8,848 nt of DNA, taken from an uncultured Odoribacter sp. (GTDB lineage: Bacteria; Bacteroidota; Bacteroidia; Bacteroidales; Marinifilaceae). Positions 1 through 5,928 of the stretch are shown here, piece by piece. Each line of letters begins with the position of its first letter. Within the stretch, counting starts at the first letter, position 1. Location of the stretch: the NCBI GenBank assembly GCA_900544025.1, contig UQTM01000103.1, positions 1-8,848 of the forward strand, written 5' to 3'. The notes under the pieces are model-generated. The model was given only the letters and a program-made list of their open reading frames with translations. It was not told the origin of the DNA and did not search any database. The translations under genes and the position numbers were made by a program.

Positions 1-27
1 GGCTCGACGACGTTCAGTCGCCACATC

Positions 28-58
28 ATAACCTGTCCTAAAAACGTAAACAGGCTAT
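28..58 (-). other. Weak hairpin downstream of the araC stop
   Basis: Arms at 28-36 and 50-58 pair over 9 positions with one G-U wobble when read as minus-strand RNA, around a 13-base loop. It lies just past the stop of the minus-strand AraC gene and could mark the 3' end of its transcript. No U-tract follows it on the minus strand, so it is not a convincing intrinsic terminator. Positions 1-27 hold nothing I can identify. Confidence 0.2.
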
Positions 59-71
59 GTTAGATAAAACT

Positions 72-1070
72 TTATCTGAATTGGCTTGGTGTTGTGTGAA
101 AGTGTTTGTGAAAGAATTTATTAAAAGCACTTTGGCTTTCAAAACCTAAAAGAAAAGCTATTTCTGTCAATGGTATATTCTCGATTAGATATTTTTGTGA
201 TAACTCTATGCGGAGGCTATCAAGAATTTGCTGATAGGATGTCCCTTCCGCTTTTAGTTTCCTTTGCATATTACGTTCGCTCATATTGAATCTTTCTGCT
301 ACAGGTTTCAAACCCAGTTCCGATGTGGATAAACTATGCATTAAGTATCTACGGACAACATTAGATAATCTGTTTGCATTATACCTATGTGCAATGTAGC
401 TCATTGCGTTTTCAAAGAGAGACAGATGTTCTTTTTTTGTTGTTATAACAGGTAAATCCAATATAGATTTTTCAAATATGAGCGTTTGTGTATTCTGATT
501 AAACCGTATCGGACAATTTAAATATTCTTCCAGTTTATCAATGCTCCCCTCCTTGTTATATACAGAATAGGCTTGTATGGGTTGAATAAACCTTCCGGTA
601 TAACTATGGGCATATTGATATGCGATTCCATATTGCATTTCCCTCCATTGGCGGGCAGCTATAGGATATTTTTCAACAAACTTGTTATGAATGGAGATTT
701 CGTAGTAAATCAAGTTATGATCTATTCTTATGGAATAATCGGTTATATTATTTGCGGTAGAATCGAATTTCTTCAATTCCTGGAACAAATCGCGAACAGT
801 CCTGCTTTGATGATAAAGATTAAAGAATGTAGCAGTTAAACCAAAAGGGATAACAAACCCTGCTTTTAGCCCTGTTCTGTTATCTTTTTCTTTAGATACG
901 ACCTGTTCAAGATACTCTCCTAATATATTGGCATCCAACTTTGCAATAGGATTGTCCAGGATATCGATATTTGTTTTAAATTCAGTAAATATCTTTCCCA
1001 AATCAATGCCTAAGTCTTTGTACTGGGCTTGAATGATATTGAATAATCCAGCTATGATATACATGAGCAT
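72..1070 (-). CDS. AraC-family transcriptional regulator
   Basis: A 332-residue DNA-binding transcription factor. Residues about 252-332 form the AraC/XylS C-terminal domain with two helix-turn-helix units: about 257-276 (VAERFNMSERNMQRKLKAEG) and about 303-323 (from EIAFLLGFESQSAF), ending in the family-typical TTPSQFR. The roughly 230 N-terminal residues resemble the Arabinose_bd-type (PF12625) sensor half found in OruR-like regulators, so a small-molecule effector is likely but unknown. No signal peptide or membrane segment is seen. The start could be M1 or M3 (MLM...); both lie within 15 bases of the predicted transcription start. The gene is divergent from the yjdF-like gene across a 100-base intergenic region and has a good promoter of its own there, which suggests it controls that neighbour and perhaps itself. 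Its sequence is AT-rich relative to genes further right. Family assignment is firm; target and ligand are inference. Confidence 0.93.
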   Translation of the reverse strand: MLMYIIAGLFNIIQAQYKDLGIDLGKIFTEFKTNIDILDNPIAKLDANILGEYLEQVVSKEKDNRTGLKAGFVIPFGLTATFFNLYHQSRTVRDLFQELKKFDSTANNITDYSIRIDHNLIYYEISIHNKFVEKYPIAARQWREMQYGIAYQYAHSYTGRFIQPIQAYSVYNKEGSIDKLEEYLNCPIRFNQNTQTLIFEKSILDLPVITTKKEHLSLFENAMSYIAHRYNANRLSNVVRRYLMHSLSTSELGLKPVAERFNMSERNMQRKLKAEGTSYQQILDSLRIELSQKYLIENIPLTEIAFLLGFESQSAFNKFFHKHFHTTPSQFR

Positions 1071-1090
1071 ATAACTTTGTCGCTATTGGA

Positions 1091-1121
1091 CAAAATTATG
1101 ACTTTATATTCAACGATACAA
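1091..1121 (-). promoter_or_regulatory. Bacteroidetes-type promoter of the AraC gene
   Basis: On the minus strand, a -33 TTG (1121-1119) is followed after exactly 20 bases by TAATTTTG (1098-1091), a full match to the Bacteroidetes -7 consensus TAnnTTTG with consensus spacing. Transcription would begin near 1084, leaving only about 14 bases before the start codon at 1070. No Shine-Dalgarno is present, as is usual in this phylum. Confidence 0.7.
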
Positions 1122-1141
1122 ATAATGGGTATATATATATT

Positions 1142-1178
1142 TACATCATCGGTATATCAGAGACCATTGAATGATGTA
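1142..1178 (+). repeat. Inverted repeat spanning the yjdF-like start codon
   Basis: TACATCAT (1142-1149) and ATGATGTA (1171-1178) are perfect 8-base inverted arms separated by 21 bases. The right arm contains both candidate ATG start codons of the following gene. Inside the spacer GGT (1151-1153) and ACC (1163-1165) can pair as well. As RNA it could hide the start codon; as DNA it could be an operator for the divergent AraC protein. It may also be chance in AT-rich DNA. Confidence 0.35.
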
Positions 1179-1611
1179 TTTTATTGATGAATATACTATT
1201 ACTATACTGTTCGATTCTCCTTTTTGGATCGTTCTTTTCGAACGAATTGAAAAAGGAAAATATTCTGTTGCTAAAGAGATTTTAGGCACTTCGGAACCGA
1301 CGAATGCGGAAATTGCACTTTTCTTCGATAAGTTGGATTGTAGCAGAATACGCTATTCTTTTCCTATCGAAGAGGAAAAAGCAATCCGGCACAAAGTGAA
1401 TTTCAAAAGGATGCAAAGAGAAAGTAGGAAAGCGACACAACAAAGCGAGTGTAAATATACTTATAGCAAGGCACACGAAGAATTGAAAAAAATGCAAGGG
1501 CAACGTAAGACAGAGAAAAAAGCTAATACAAAAATAGAGAAGGAGCAGGAAAAAGAACGAAAATTTGAAATAAAGCAGAAAAAGAAAAAACAGAAAATGC
1601 GAGGGCGTTAA
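1171..1611 (+). CDS. yjdF: YjdF family protein (DUF2992)
   Basis: A 146-residue protein of the YjdF/DUF2992 family (PF11208), whose biochemical function is not established. The N-terminal half (about 1-65) is hydrophobic and probably beta-rich, with TILFDSPFWIVLFERIEKGK matching the family's FxGQFWVGxxE-like start. A basic stretch at about 75-83 (KVNFKRMQR) is diagnostic and closely resembles the KVNPKRLQR segment of Bacillus YjdF. Residues about 100-146 are a lysine/glutamate-rich, probably helical tail ending in EKERKFEIKQKKKKQ and MRGR, also typical. The charge suggests nucleic-acid contact, which is inference. The start is a tandem ATGATG; either codon is possible, with no ribosome-binding sequence. 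In Firmicutes this gene commonly follows the yjdF riboswitch, an RNA that senses azaaromatic compounds. Only 100 bases separate it here from a divergent AraC regulator, and I see no such RNA. Confidence 0.85.
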   Translation: MMYFIDEYTITILFDSPFWIVLFERIEKGKYSVAKEILGTSEPTNAEIALFFDKLDCSRIRYSFPIEEEKAIRHKVNFKRMQRESRKATQQSECKYTYSKAHEELKKMQGQRKTEKKANTKIEKEQEKERKFEIKQKKKKQKMRGR

Positions 1612-1724
1612 TATCAATCGTCTGCATAATAAGCTTTTCGGCTATATAAAGTTAAAAGTGGGAAAGGAGGGGGGACGGAATGTTTTTTTATTTTATGGGA
1701 AGTGTACTTTTGTACTGAAATTCG

Positions 1725-1755
1725 TTGGTTGATAAGCGAATTAAATGTATCTTTG
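1725..1755 (+). promoter_or_regulatory. Promoter of rpsO
   Basis: TTG at 1725-1727 and TATCTTTG at 1748-1755 match the Bacteroidetes -33/-7 consensus with a 20-base spacer. Transcription would start near 1762 and give a leader of about 36 bases before rpsO. The rest of the 1612-1797 intergenic region holds no gene and no convincing terminator for yjdF, only a purine-rich stretch at about 1658-1680. Confidence 0.75.
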
Positions 1756-1797
1756 TGCCGTTTTAACGATATTAATCAAATTAAAGAATTAGAAATC

Positions 1798-2067
1798 ATG
1801 TATTTAACGTCTGAAAAGAAAGAAGAACTTTTTACCAAGTACGGGAAGTCTAATAAAGATACTGGTTCTGCGGAATCTCAGATAGCTTTATTTTCCTACC
1901 GTATTGGCCATTTGACCGAACATCTGAAGAAAAATCACAAAGATTTCGGTACACAGAGATCATTGATTAAATTGGTTGGAAAACGCCGTGCGTTATTAGA
2001 CTATTTGAAAGACCGCGACATTGAAAGATATCGTGCAATCATTAAAGCTTTGAACATACGTAAATAA
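1798..2067 (+). CDS. rpsO: 30S ribosomal protein S15
   Basis: An 89-residue protein, exactly the usual S15 length. It binds 16S rRNA in the platform of the small subunit and helps the early assembly of S6/S18. The diagnostic segments are present: DTGSAESQIALFSYRI near residues 20-35, LTEHLKKNHKDFGTQRSL, and the C-terminal KRRALLDYLKDRD followed by RYRAIIKALNIRK. The ATG at 1798 was chosen because it gives the canonical N-terminus; the reading frame extends further upstream but runs through the promoter. There is no Shine-Dalgarno (the bases before ATG are AT-rich). It lies upstream of pnp, the conserved rpsO-pnp arrangement known from many bacteria, with a terminator hairpin between them. Confidence 0.97.
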   Translation: MYLTSEKKEELFTKYGKSNKDTGSAESQIALFSYRIGHLTEHLKKNHKDFGTQRSLIKLVGKRRALLDYLKDRDIERYRAIIKALNIRK

Positions 2068-2080
2068 TATACGTTGTCAC

Positions 2081-2110
2081 ACAAGCCCGGTTCGTCCGGG
2101 CTTGTTTCTA
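2081..2110 (+). terminator. Hairpin terminator between rpsO and pnp
   Basis: ACAAGCCCGG (2081-2090) pairs perfectly with CCGGGCTTGT (2096-2105) around a 5-base loop, followed by a short interrupted T-run (TTCTATT). It starts 14 bases after the rpsO stop. The weak U-tract suggests partial rather than full termination. That would fit the known rpsO-pnp pattern, in which part of the pnp mRNA comes from read-through. Confidence 0.75.
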
Positions 2111-2146
2111 TTACCTCCCCTCCCTCCTCCATTATCTAAAAGAATT

Positions 2147-2177
2147 CCGTTAAAATTATCATTTTAACCGTTAAAAA
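2147..2177 (+). promoter_or_regulatory. AT-rich hairpin and direct repeat in the pnp leader
   Basis: GTTAAAAT (2149-2156) and ATTTTAAC (2161-2168) are perfect inverted arms around a TATC loop, ending 12 bases before the pnp ATG. CCGTTAAAA also occurs twice as a direct repeat (2147-2155 and 2168-2176), 21 bases apart. In E. coli the pnp leader forms a stem-loop through which PNPase represses itself after RNase III cleavage; whether this one plays a similar role is inference. I see no good TTG/TAnnTTTG promoter for pnp between 2106 and 2180. Confidence 0.4.
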
Positions 2178-2180
2178 GTT

Positions 2181-4424
2181 ATGAACGTTATTGAAAAAAG
2201 TATTACTCTGGCAGACGGCAGGGTGATTACGCTGGAAACAGGGAAATTGGCAAAGCAAGCCGATGGCGCTGTGATGGTGAAAATGGGCAATACGATGTTG
2301 CTCGCGACTGTTGTGTCGGCACAGGATGCCGGCCCTGATGTGGATTTTATGCCATTGTCGGTGGATTATAAGGAAAAGTTTTCTTCTATCGGCCGTTTCC
2401 CCGGCGGATTTACGAGAAGGGAAGGAAGAGCGTCTGATTACGAAATTTTAGTGTCCCGTTTGGTGGACCGCGCTTTGCGTCCTCTTTTCCCGGACGATTA
2501 TCATGCAGAAACTTTTGTACAGGTAACCCTGTATTCTGCCGATGAGGAGTCTATGCCGGACGCTCTTGCCGGTTTGGCCGCTTCTGCTGCCATTGCCGTG
2601 AGCGACATTCCTTTCCACGGACCGATCTCGGAAGTGCGGGTAGCGCGTATCGACGGAGAGTTTGTGATCAATCCTACCGCTTCCGCTTTGAAAAAAGCAG
2701 ACCTGGATATTATGGTGGGGGCGACCTATGAAAATATTATGATGGTGGAAGGGGAAATGAACGAGGTGTCTGAAAAAGAAATGCTGGACGCTATCAAGTT
2801 TGCCCACGCTGCTATCAAAGAGCAATGTTTGATCCAGAATGAACTGGCTGCCGCTGTCAATAAACCGAAGCGGGCGTATTGCCATGAAGTGAACGATGAA
2901 GAATTGCGCAAGGATATTTGGGACAAATGTTACCAAAAGGCTTATGATGTAGCCCGCCAATGCAACGCTAACAAGCATCTTCGCGGAGAATTGCTGAACG
3001 GTGTGCGGGAAGAATATCTTGCCACTCTGAGCGAAGAAGACCAGGAAACGAAAAAGAATCTGGTGGCACGCTACTACCACGATGTGGAAAAAGAAGCTAT
3101 GCGCCGTATGATTCTGGACGAAGGTGTCCGTTTGGACGGACGTACTACCGAGCAGATCCGTCCGATCTGGTGCGAAGTGGACTATCTGCCGGGTCCTCAC
3201 GGTTCTTCTGTATTTACCCGTGGTGAAACTCAGGCGCTGGCCACGGTGACTCTGGGTACAAAACTGGATGAAAAACTGATCGATGAAGCTACGATACAGG
3301 GAAAAGAACGCTTTTTGCTGCATTATAATTTCCCTCCGTTCTCGACCGGAGAGGCTAAGGCTTCGCGTGGAGTGGGACGTCGTGAAATCGGTCACGGAAA
3401 CTTGGCGCTTCGTGCGTTGAAGCCGATGATTCCGCAGGATTTCCCCTATACGGTACGTATCGTGTCCGATATTTTGGAATCGAACGGTTCGTCGTCTATG
3501 GCTACTGTTTGTGCCGGAACTCTGGCGCTGATGGATGCCGGTGTACCGATGAAAAAACCGGTAACAGGTATTGCAATGGGATTGATTACGGATAAAGGTT
3601 GTACCAAATATGCCGTACTTTCGGATATTTTGGGTGATGAAGACCATTTGGGCGATATGGACTTTAAGGTTACCGGAACCCGCGACGGTATTACTGCTAC
3701 GCAGATGGATATCAAGGTGGACGGTCTTTCATACGAGATTATGGAACAGGCTTTGGAACAGGCTAAACGCGGGCGTATGCATATCATGGATATCATCACC
3801 GAAACGATGCCGGCTCCCCGTGCCGATATGAAACCGCATGCTCCGCGTATCGTGACCATCACGATCGATAAAGACCAGATCGGTGCGCTGATCGGTCCTG
3901 GAGGTAAGATCATTCAGGATATTCAGGAGAAATCCGGTGCAACAATCAACATTGAAGAAGTCGGTAATAAGGGAGTGGTCGATGTGGCTGCAACCAATGC
4001 TGAATCCATCAATCTGGCTATGGCACGTATCCGTGCTATCGTTGCTAAACCGGAAGAAGGCGAAATTTACGAAGGTACGGTGAAATCGATTATGCCGTTC
4101 GGTGCGTTCGTCGAAATCATGCCGGGTAAAGACGGGTTATTGCATGTATCCGAGATCGATTACAAACGAATCGAGAGGGTAGAAGATGTCCTGAAAGAAG
4201 GCGATAAAATCCGCGTGAAGTTATTGGAAGTCGATCCGAAAACCGGAAAACTGCGTTTGTCGCATAAAGCATTGCTGCCGAAGCCGGAAGGTTATGTAGA
4301 ACGTCCGGAACGTCCTGAAAGACGGGAGAGAGGTGACCGTCCCGACAGACGCGACCGCGGCGAGAGAGGGGAGAGACACGACAGAGGTGAGAGACGTGAA
4401 CGCCCGGAAAATAACGAAGCGTAA
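2181..4424 (+). CDS. pnp: Polyribonucleotide nucleotidyltransferase (PNPase)
   Basis: A 747-residue 3'-to-5' phosphorolytic exoribonuclease that degrades RNA to nucleoside diphosphates as a ring-shaped trimer in the cytoplasm. Domains in order: first RNase PH core (about 13-145, with the RNA-gripping loop GRFPGGFTRREGR at 71-83 and RPLFP), helical linker domain (about 148-310), catalytic RNase PH core (from about 315, GVRLDGRTTEQIRPIWCEVD), KH domain (from about 554, GPGGK loop at 572-576), and S1 domain (about 627-694). The catalytic acidic cluster GDEDHLGDMDFK is intact; D488, D494 and K496 correspond to E. coli D486, D492 and K494. Residues 704-747 form an extra arginine/glutamate/aspartate-rich tail with RGER/RGDR repeats, which accounts for the length above the E. 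coli enzyme's 711. The start gives the standard N-terminus, with no Shine-Dalgarno. It lies 113 bases after rpsO and probably shares its transcript. Confidence 0.97.
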   Translation: MNVIEKSITLADGRVITLETGKLAKQADGAVMVKMGNTMLLATVVSAQDAGPDVDFMPLSVDYKEKFSSIGRFPGGFTRREGRASDYEILVSRLVDRALRPLFPDDYHAETFVQVTLYSADEESMPDALAGLAASAAIAVSDIPFHGPISEVRVARIDGEFVINPTASALKKADLDIMVGATYENIMMVEGEMNEVSEKEMLDAIKFAHAAIKEQCLIQNELAAAVNKPKRAYCHEVNDEELRKDIWDKCYQKAYDVARQCNANKHLRGELLNGVREEYLATLSEEDQETKKNLVARYYHDVEKEAMRRMILDEGVRLDGRTTEQIRPIWCEVDYLPGPHGSSVFTRGETQALATVTLGTKLDEKLIDEATIQGKERFLLHYNFPPFSTGEAKASRGVGRREIGHGNLALRALKPMIPQDFPYTVRIVSDILESNGSSSMATVCAGTLALMDAGVPMKKPVTGIAMGLITDKGCTKYAVLSDILGDEDHLGDMDFKVTGTRDGITATQMDIKVDGLSYEIMEQALEQAKRGRMHIMDIITETMPAPRADMKPHAPRIVTITIDKDQIGALIGPGGKIIQDIQEKSGATINIEEVGNKGVVDVAATNAESINLAMARIRAIVAKPEEGEIYEGTVKSIMPFGAFVEIMPGKDGLLHVSEIDYKRIERVEDVLKEGDKIRVKLLEVDPKTGKLRLSHKALLPKPEGYVERPERPERRERGDRPDRRDRGERGERHDRGERRERPENNEA

Positions 4425-4480
4425 GCGATAGCTGCAACGGAAAAATTCCGGGAAGAGGAAACCGGACACGATTTTGGCGG

Positions 4481-4517
4481 TAGCCGGAATGTGTAAGGAG
4501 GAAAATTATTCCGGATA
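4481..4517 (+). repeat. Inverted repeat downstream of pnp
   Basis: TAGCCGGAAT (4481-4490) and ATTCCGGATA (4508-4517) are 10-base inverted arms with one mismatch around a 17-base, purine-rich loop containing AAGGAGGAAAA. It precedes the main terminator by about 20 bases and may form a second 3'-end structure on the pnp mRNA. The loop looks like a Shine-Dalgarno sequence, but no start codon follows at suitable distance. Confidence 0.35.
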
Positions 4518-4536
4518 TTTTCGGGCAGATCGATAT

Positions 4537-4577
4537 AAGGGATAAGAAAGAGAACTTTCTTATCCCTTTTTTATTTA
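4537..4577 (+). terminator. Strong intrinsic terminator after pnp
   Basis: A perfect 14-base stem, AAGGGATAAGAAAG (4537-4550) with its complement at 4555-4568, closes a 4-base loop and runs directly into a T-rich tract (4567-4577). It lies 112 bases past the pnp stop and ends the rpsO-pnp transcript. It separates that unit from pdxA. Confidence 0.9.
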
Positions 4578-4711
4578 TGCCGGGCGATGGTTAGGAATTA
4601 TGCCGGTGTAATCGTTTCGGGAATGGAAAAGTTTAGTCCGGACGGCTTTTTATACGGTAATCTTTTTCTTTCTTATGCCGCCGAAAGGCTCCAAACTTAA
4701 AACTTATTTAC

Positions 4712-4719
4712 TATCTTTG
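4712..4719 (+). promoter_or_regulatory. -7 promoter element of the pdxA-family gene
   Basis: TATCTTTG fully matches TAnnTTTG. The expected -33 TTG near 4689-4691 is absent (CTC there), so this is half a consensus promoter. Transcription from it would begin around 4725, only about 15 bases before the ATG at 4740, so the mRNA would have a very short leader. Confidence 0.55.
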
Positions 4720-4739
4720 CAATCTAAAAATGCTAAACG

Positions 4740-5837
4740 ATGGAGAACAGATTAAAGGTCGGTGTCACTCAAGGAGATGTGAACGGTATTAGTTACGAGT
4801 TGATAATCAAGATTATGGCGGAGAACCGGATTTGTGAGGTATGTACGCCTATTCTTTACGGTTCGTCGAAAGTGGCTGCTTATCACCGGAAAAACCTGAA
4901 TGTCGAGAACTTTAGCCTGAATAGCATTCAGAGTGCGCAGGATGCCAACAGTAAGCGTTGCAACATCATTAATTGCGTGGACGATGCGATCAAAGTCGAT
5001 TTGGGAAGAGAAACGCCGGAATCGGACGAAGCCGCCATGATTGCTTTGAAAATGGGGTTAGACGATTTGGACAGGGAGGGTATCGATGTGCTGGTAGGTG
5101 CTCCGCAGGGATGTAATGCCTTTAAACCCGAATCCGGTTGTCCCGCTTTTTTGGCCGGACGTTATGACGTGAAAAATGTCATGCCGTTGCTGATAGGCGA
5201 GAAAATGAAAGTCGGATTCGTGACGACTCACGTGCCTTTTCAGGAAATTGCTTCTCAAATTACCATTGCCAATATATACAATAAGCTAAGATTGCTGGAT
5301 AGCTGCCTGAAAAGGGATTTCACGATCCGTAAGCCCCGGATTGCCGTGCTGGGATTGAATCCGCATACGGGTGAAGGGTGCATGTACGGGGATGAGGAAC
5401 AAAATGTGATTATACCTGCTATCGAGAAAGCCCGGAACAGTGGCATTACGGCTTTCGGGCCGTACGCTGCCGATGCTTTGTTCAGCGGGATTGAATTTGA
5501 GAAGTTCGATGTGGTTCTGGCTATGTACCACGATCAGGGAATGATTCCGTTTAAGTCTATCGAGGGGTATGGCGGAGCCGTGTTGATTGCCGGATTGCCG
5601 GTGGTTTATACTTCTACGGTGAGCGGGACCGCTTATGACCTGGTCGGGAAGGACCTGGCCGACGAATCGGGATTGAGAAATGCGCTGTATCTGGCTATAG
5701 ACGTTTACAATAACCGGAAGATGAACGACGATTTGCAACAAAATCCGCTCAGACATTACGATATTGCCGGAAATGCCAACGAAAGCGATTTGAATGTGGA
5801 ACAGATAGCCGGATTGAAAGGGGATGAGGCGGAATAA
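4740..5837 (+). CDS. pdxA: PdxA-family dehydrogenase with altered substrate site
   Basis: A 365-residue homologue of 4-hydroxythreonine-4-phosphate dehydrogenase, the NAD-dependent enzyme of DXP-dependent pyridoxal phosphate synthesis. The scaffold is clear: KVGVTQGDVNGISYELIIK at the start, VTTHVPFQEI, GLNPHTGEG, AMYHDQGMIPFK and SGTAYDLVGKDLADES. The metal ligands are kept as H164, H209 and H264 (E. coli H166, H211, H267), and K272 matches substrate-binding K275. Other substrate-binding residues are replaced. The E. coli FTGHTE segment (H136, T137) reads FLAGRYD at 137-143, N284 becomes V281 or L282, R293 becomes Y290, the GPVHK-type motif reads GAPQGC (120-125), and DHGTA reads VSGTA (294-298). 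The last 35 or so residues extend past the usual end (E. coli 329). The frame is open and undamaged, so it looks functional. It could be a divergent true PdxA or a paralogue acting on another substrate. The ATG at 4740 gives the family N-terminus; the ATG at 4730 is in another frame. Confidence 0.85.
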   Translation: MENRLKVGVTQGDVNGISYELIIKIMAENRICEVCTPILYGSSKVAAYHRKNLNVENFSLNSIQSAQDANSKRCNIINCVDDAIKVDLGRETPESDEAAMIALKMGLDDLDREGIDVLVGAPQGCNAFKPESGCPAFLAGRYDVKNVMPLLIGEKMKVGFVTTHVPFQEIASQITIANIYNKLRLLDSCLKRDFTIRKPRIAVLGLNPHTGEGCMYGDEEQNVIIPAIEKARNSGITAFGPYAADALFSGIEFEKFDVVLAMYHDQGMIPFKSIEGYGGAVLIAGLPVVYTSTVSGTAYDLVGKDLADESGLRNALYLAIDVYNNRKMNDDLQQNPLRHYDIAGNANESDLNVEQIAGLKGDEAE

Positions 5838-5861
5838 GTCCGGACTTTTAAAATATATCGG

Positions 5862-5895
5862 AAAAGTAACTTCGTCATGAGGTTACTTTTTTAAT
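5862..5895 (+). terminator. Intrinsic terminator after pdxA-family gene
   Basis: AAAAGTAACTTC (5862-5873) pairs with GAGGTTACTTTT (5879-5890) through 12 base pairs including one G-U, around a 5-base loop, and continues into TTAATTT. It lies 24 bases after the stop codon. I see no clear promoter between it and the next gene at 5929, so the downstream operon depends on read-through or on a promoter I cannot recognise. Confidence 0.8.
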
Positions 5896-5928
5896 TTATG
5901 AACGATTGGAAACGATAAATACGACGGT

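Larger units (their letters stand above)
4425..4739. other. Intergenic region pnp-pdxA (315 bases)
   Basis: No credible gene lies here. It holds a loose inverted repeat (4484-4514), a strong terminator (4537-4577) and the -7 box for the next gene (4712-4719). The remaining bases show no structure I can name. The longest small reading frame noticed on the plus strand, at 4623-4700, has no supporting evidence. Confidence 0.6.

Noticed and set aside
573..839. 88-codon plus-strand frame inside araC
   Set aside because: It overlaps a well-supported AraC coding region on the other strand and shows no recognisable motif.
1071..1170. Search for a yjdF-type riboswitch upstream of the DUF2992 gene
   Set aside because: The region is short, AT-rich and divided between two divergent genes; no multi-stem structure was recognised by eye.
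1705..1712. TACTTTTG, a second match to TAnnTTTG upstream of rpsO
   Set aside because: No TTG lies at the required distance (about 1682-1684), and the box at 1748 with a proper TTG is better placed.
2448..3647. 399-codon open frame on the minus strand inside pnp
   Set aside because: It is the antisense shadow of the well-conserved pnp coding sequence; its translation shows no domain.
4623..4700. 25-codon ORF (MEKFSPDGFL...) between pnp and pdxA
   Set aside because: No ribosome-binding signal, no recognisable homology, and its length is expected by chance.
5898..5915. Mini-ORF MNDWKR before the flavoprotein gene
   Set aside because: Six codons only, out of context, with no promoter or conserved feature to support it.
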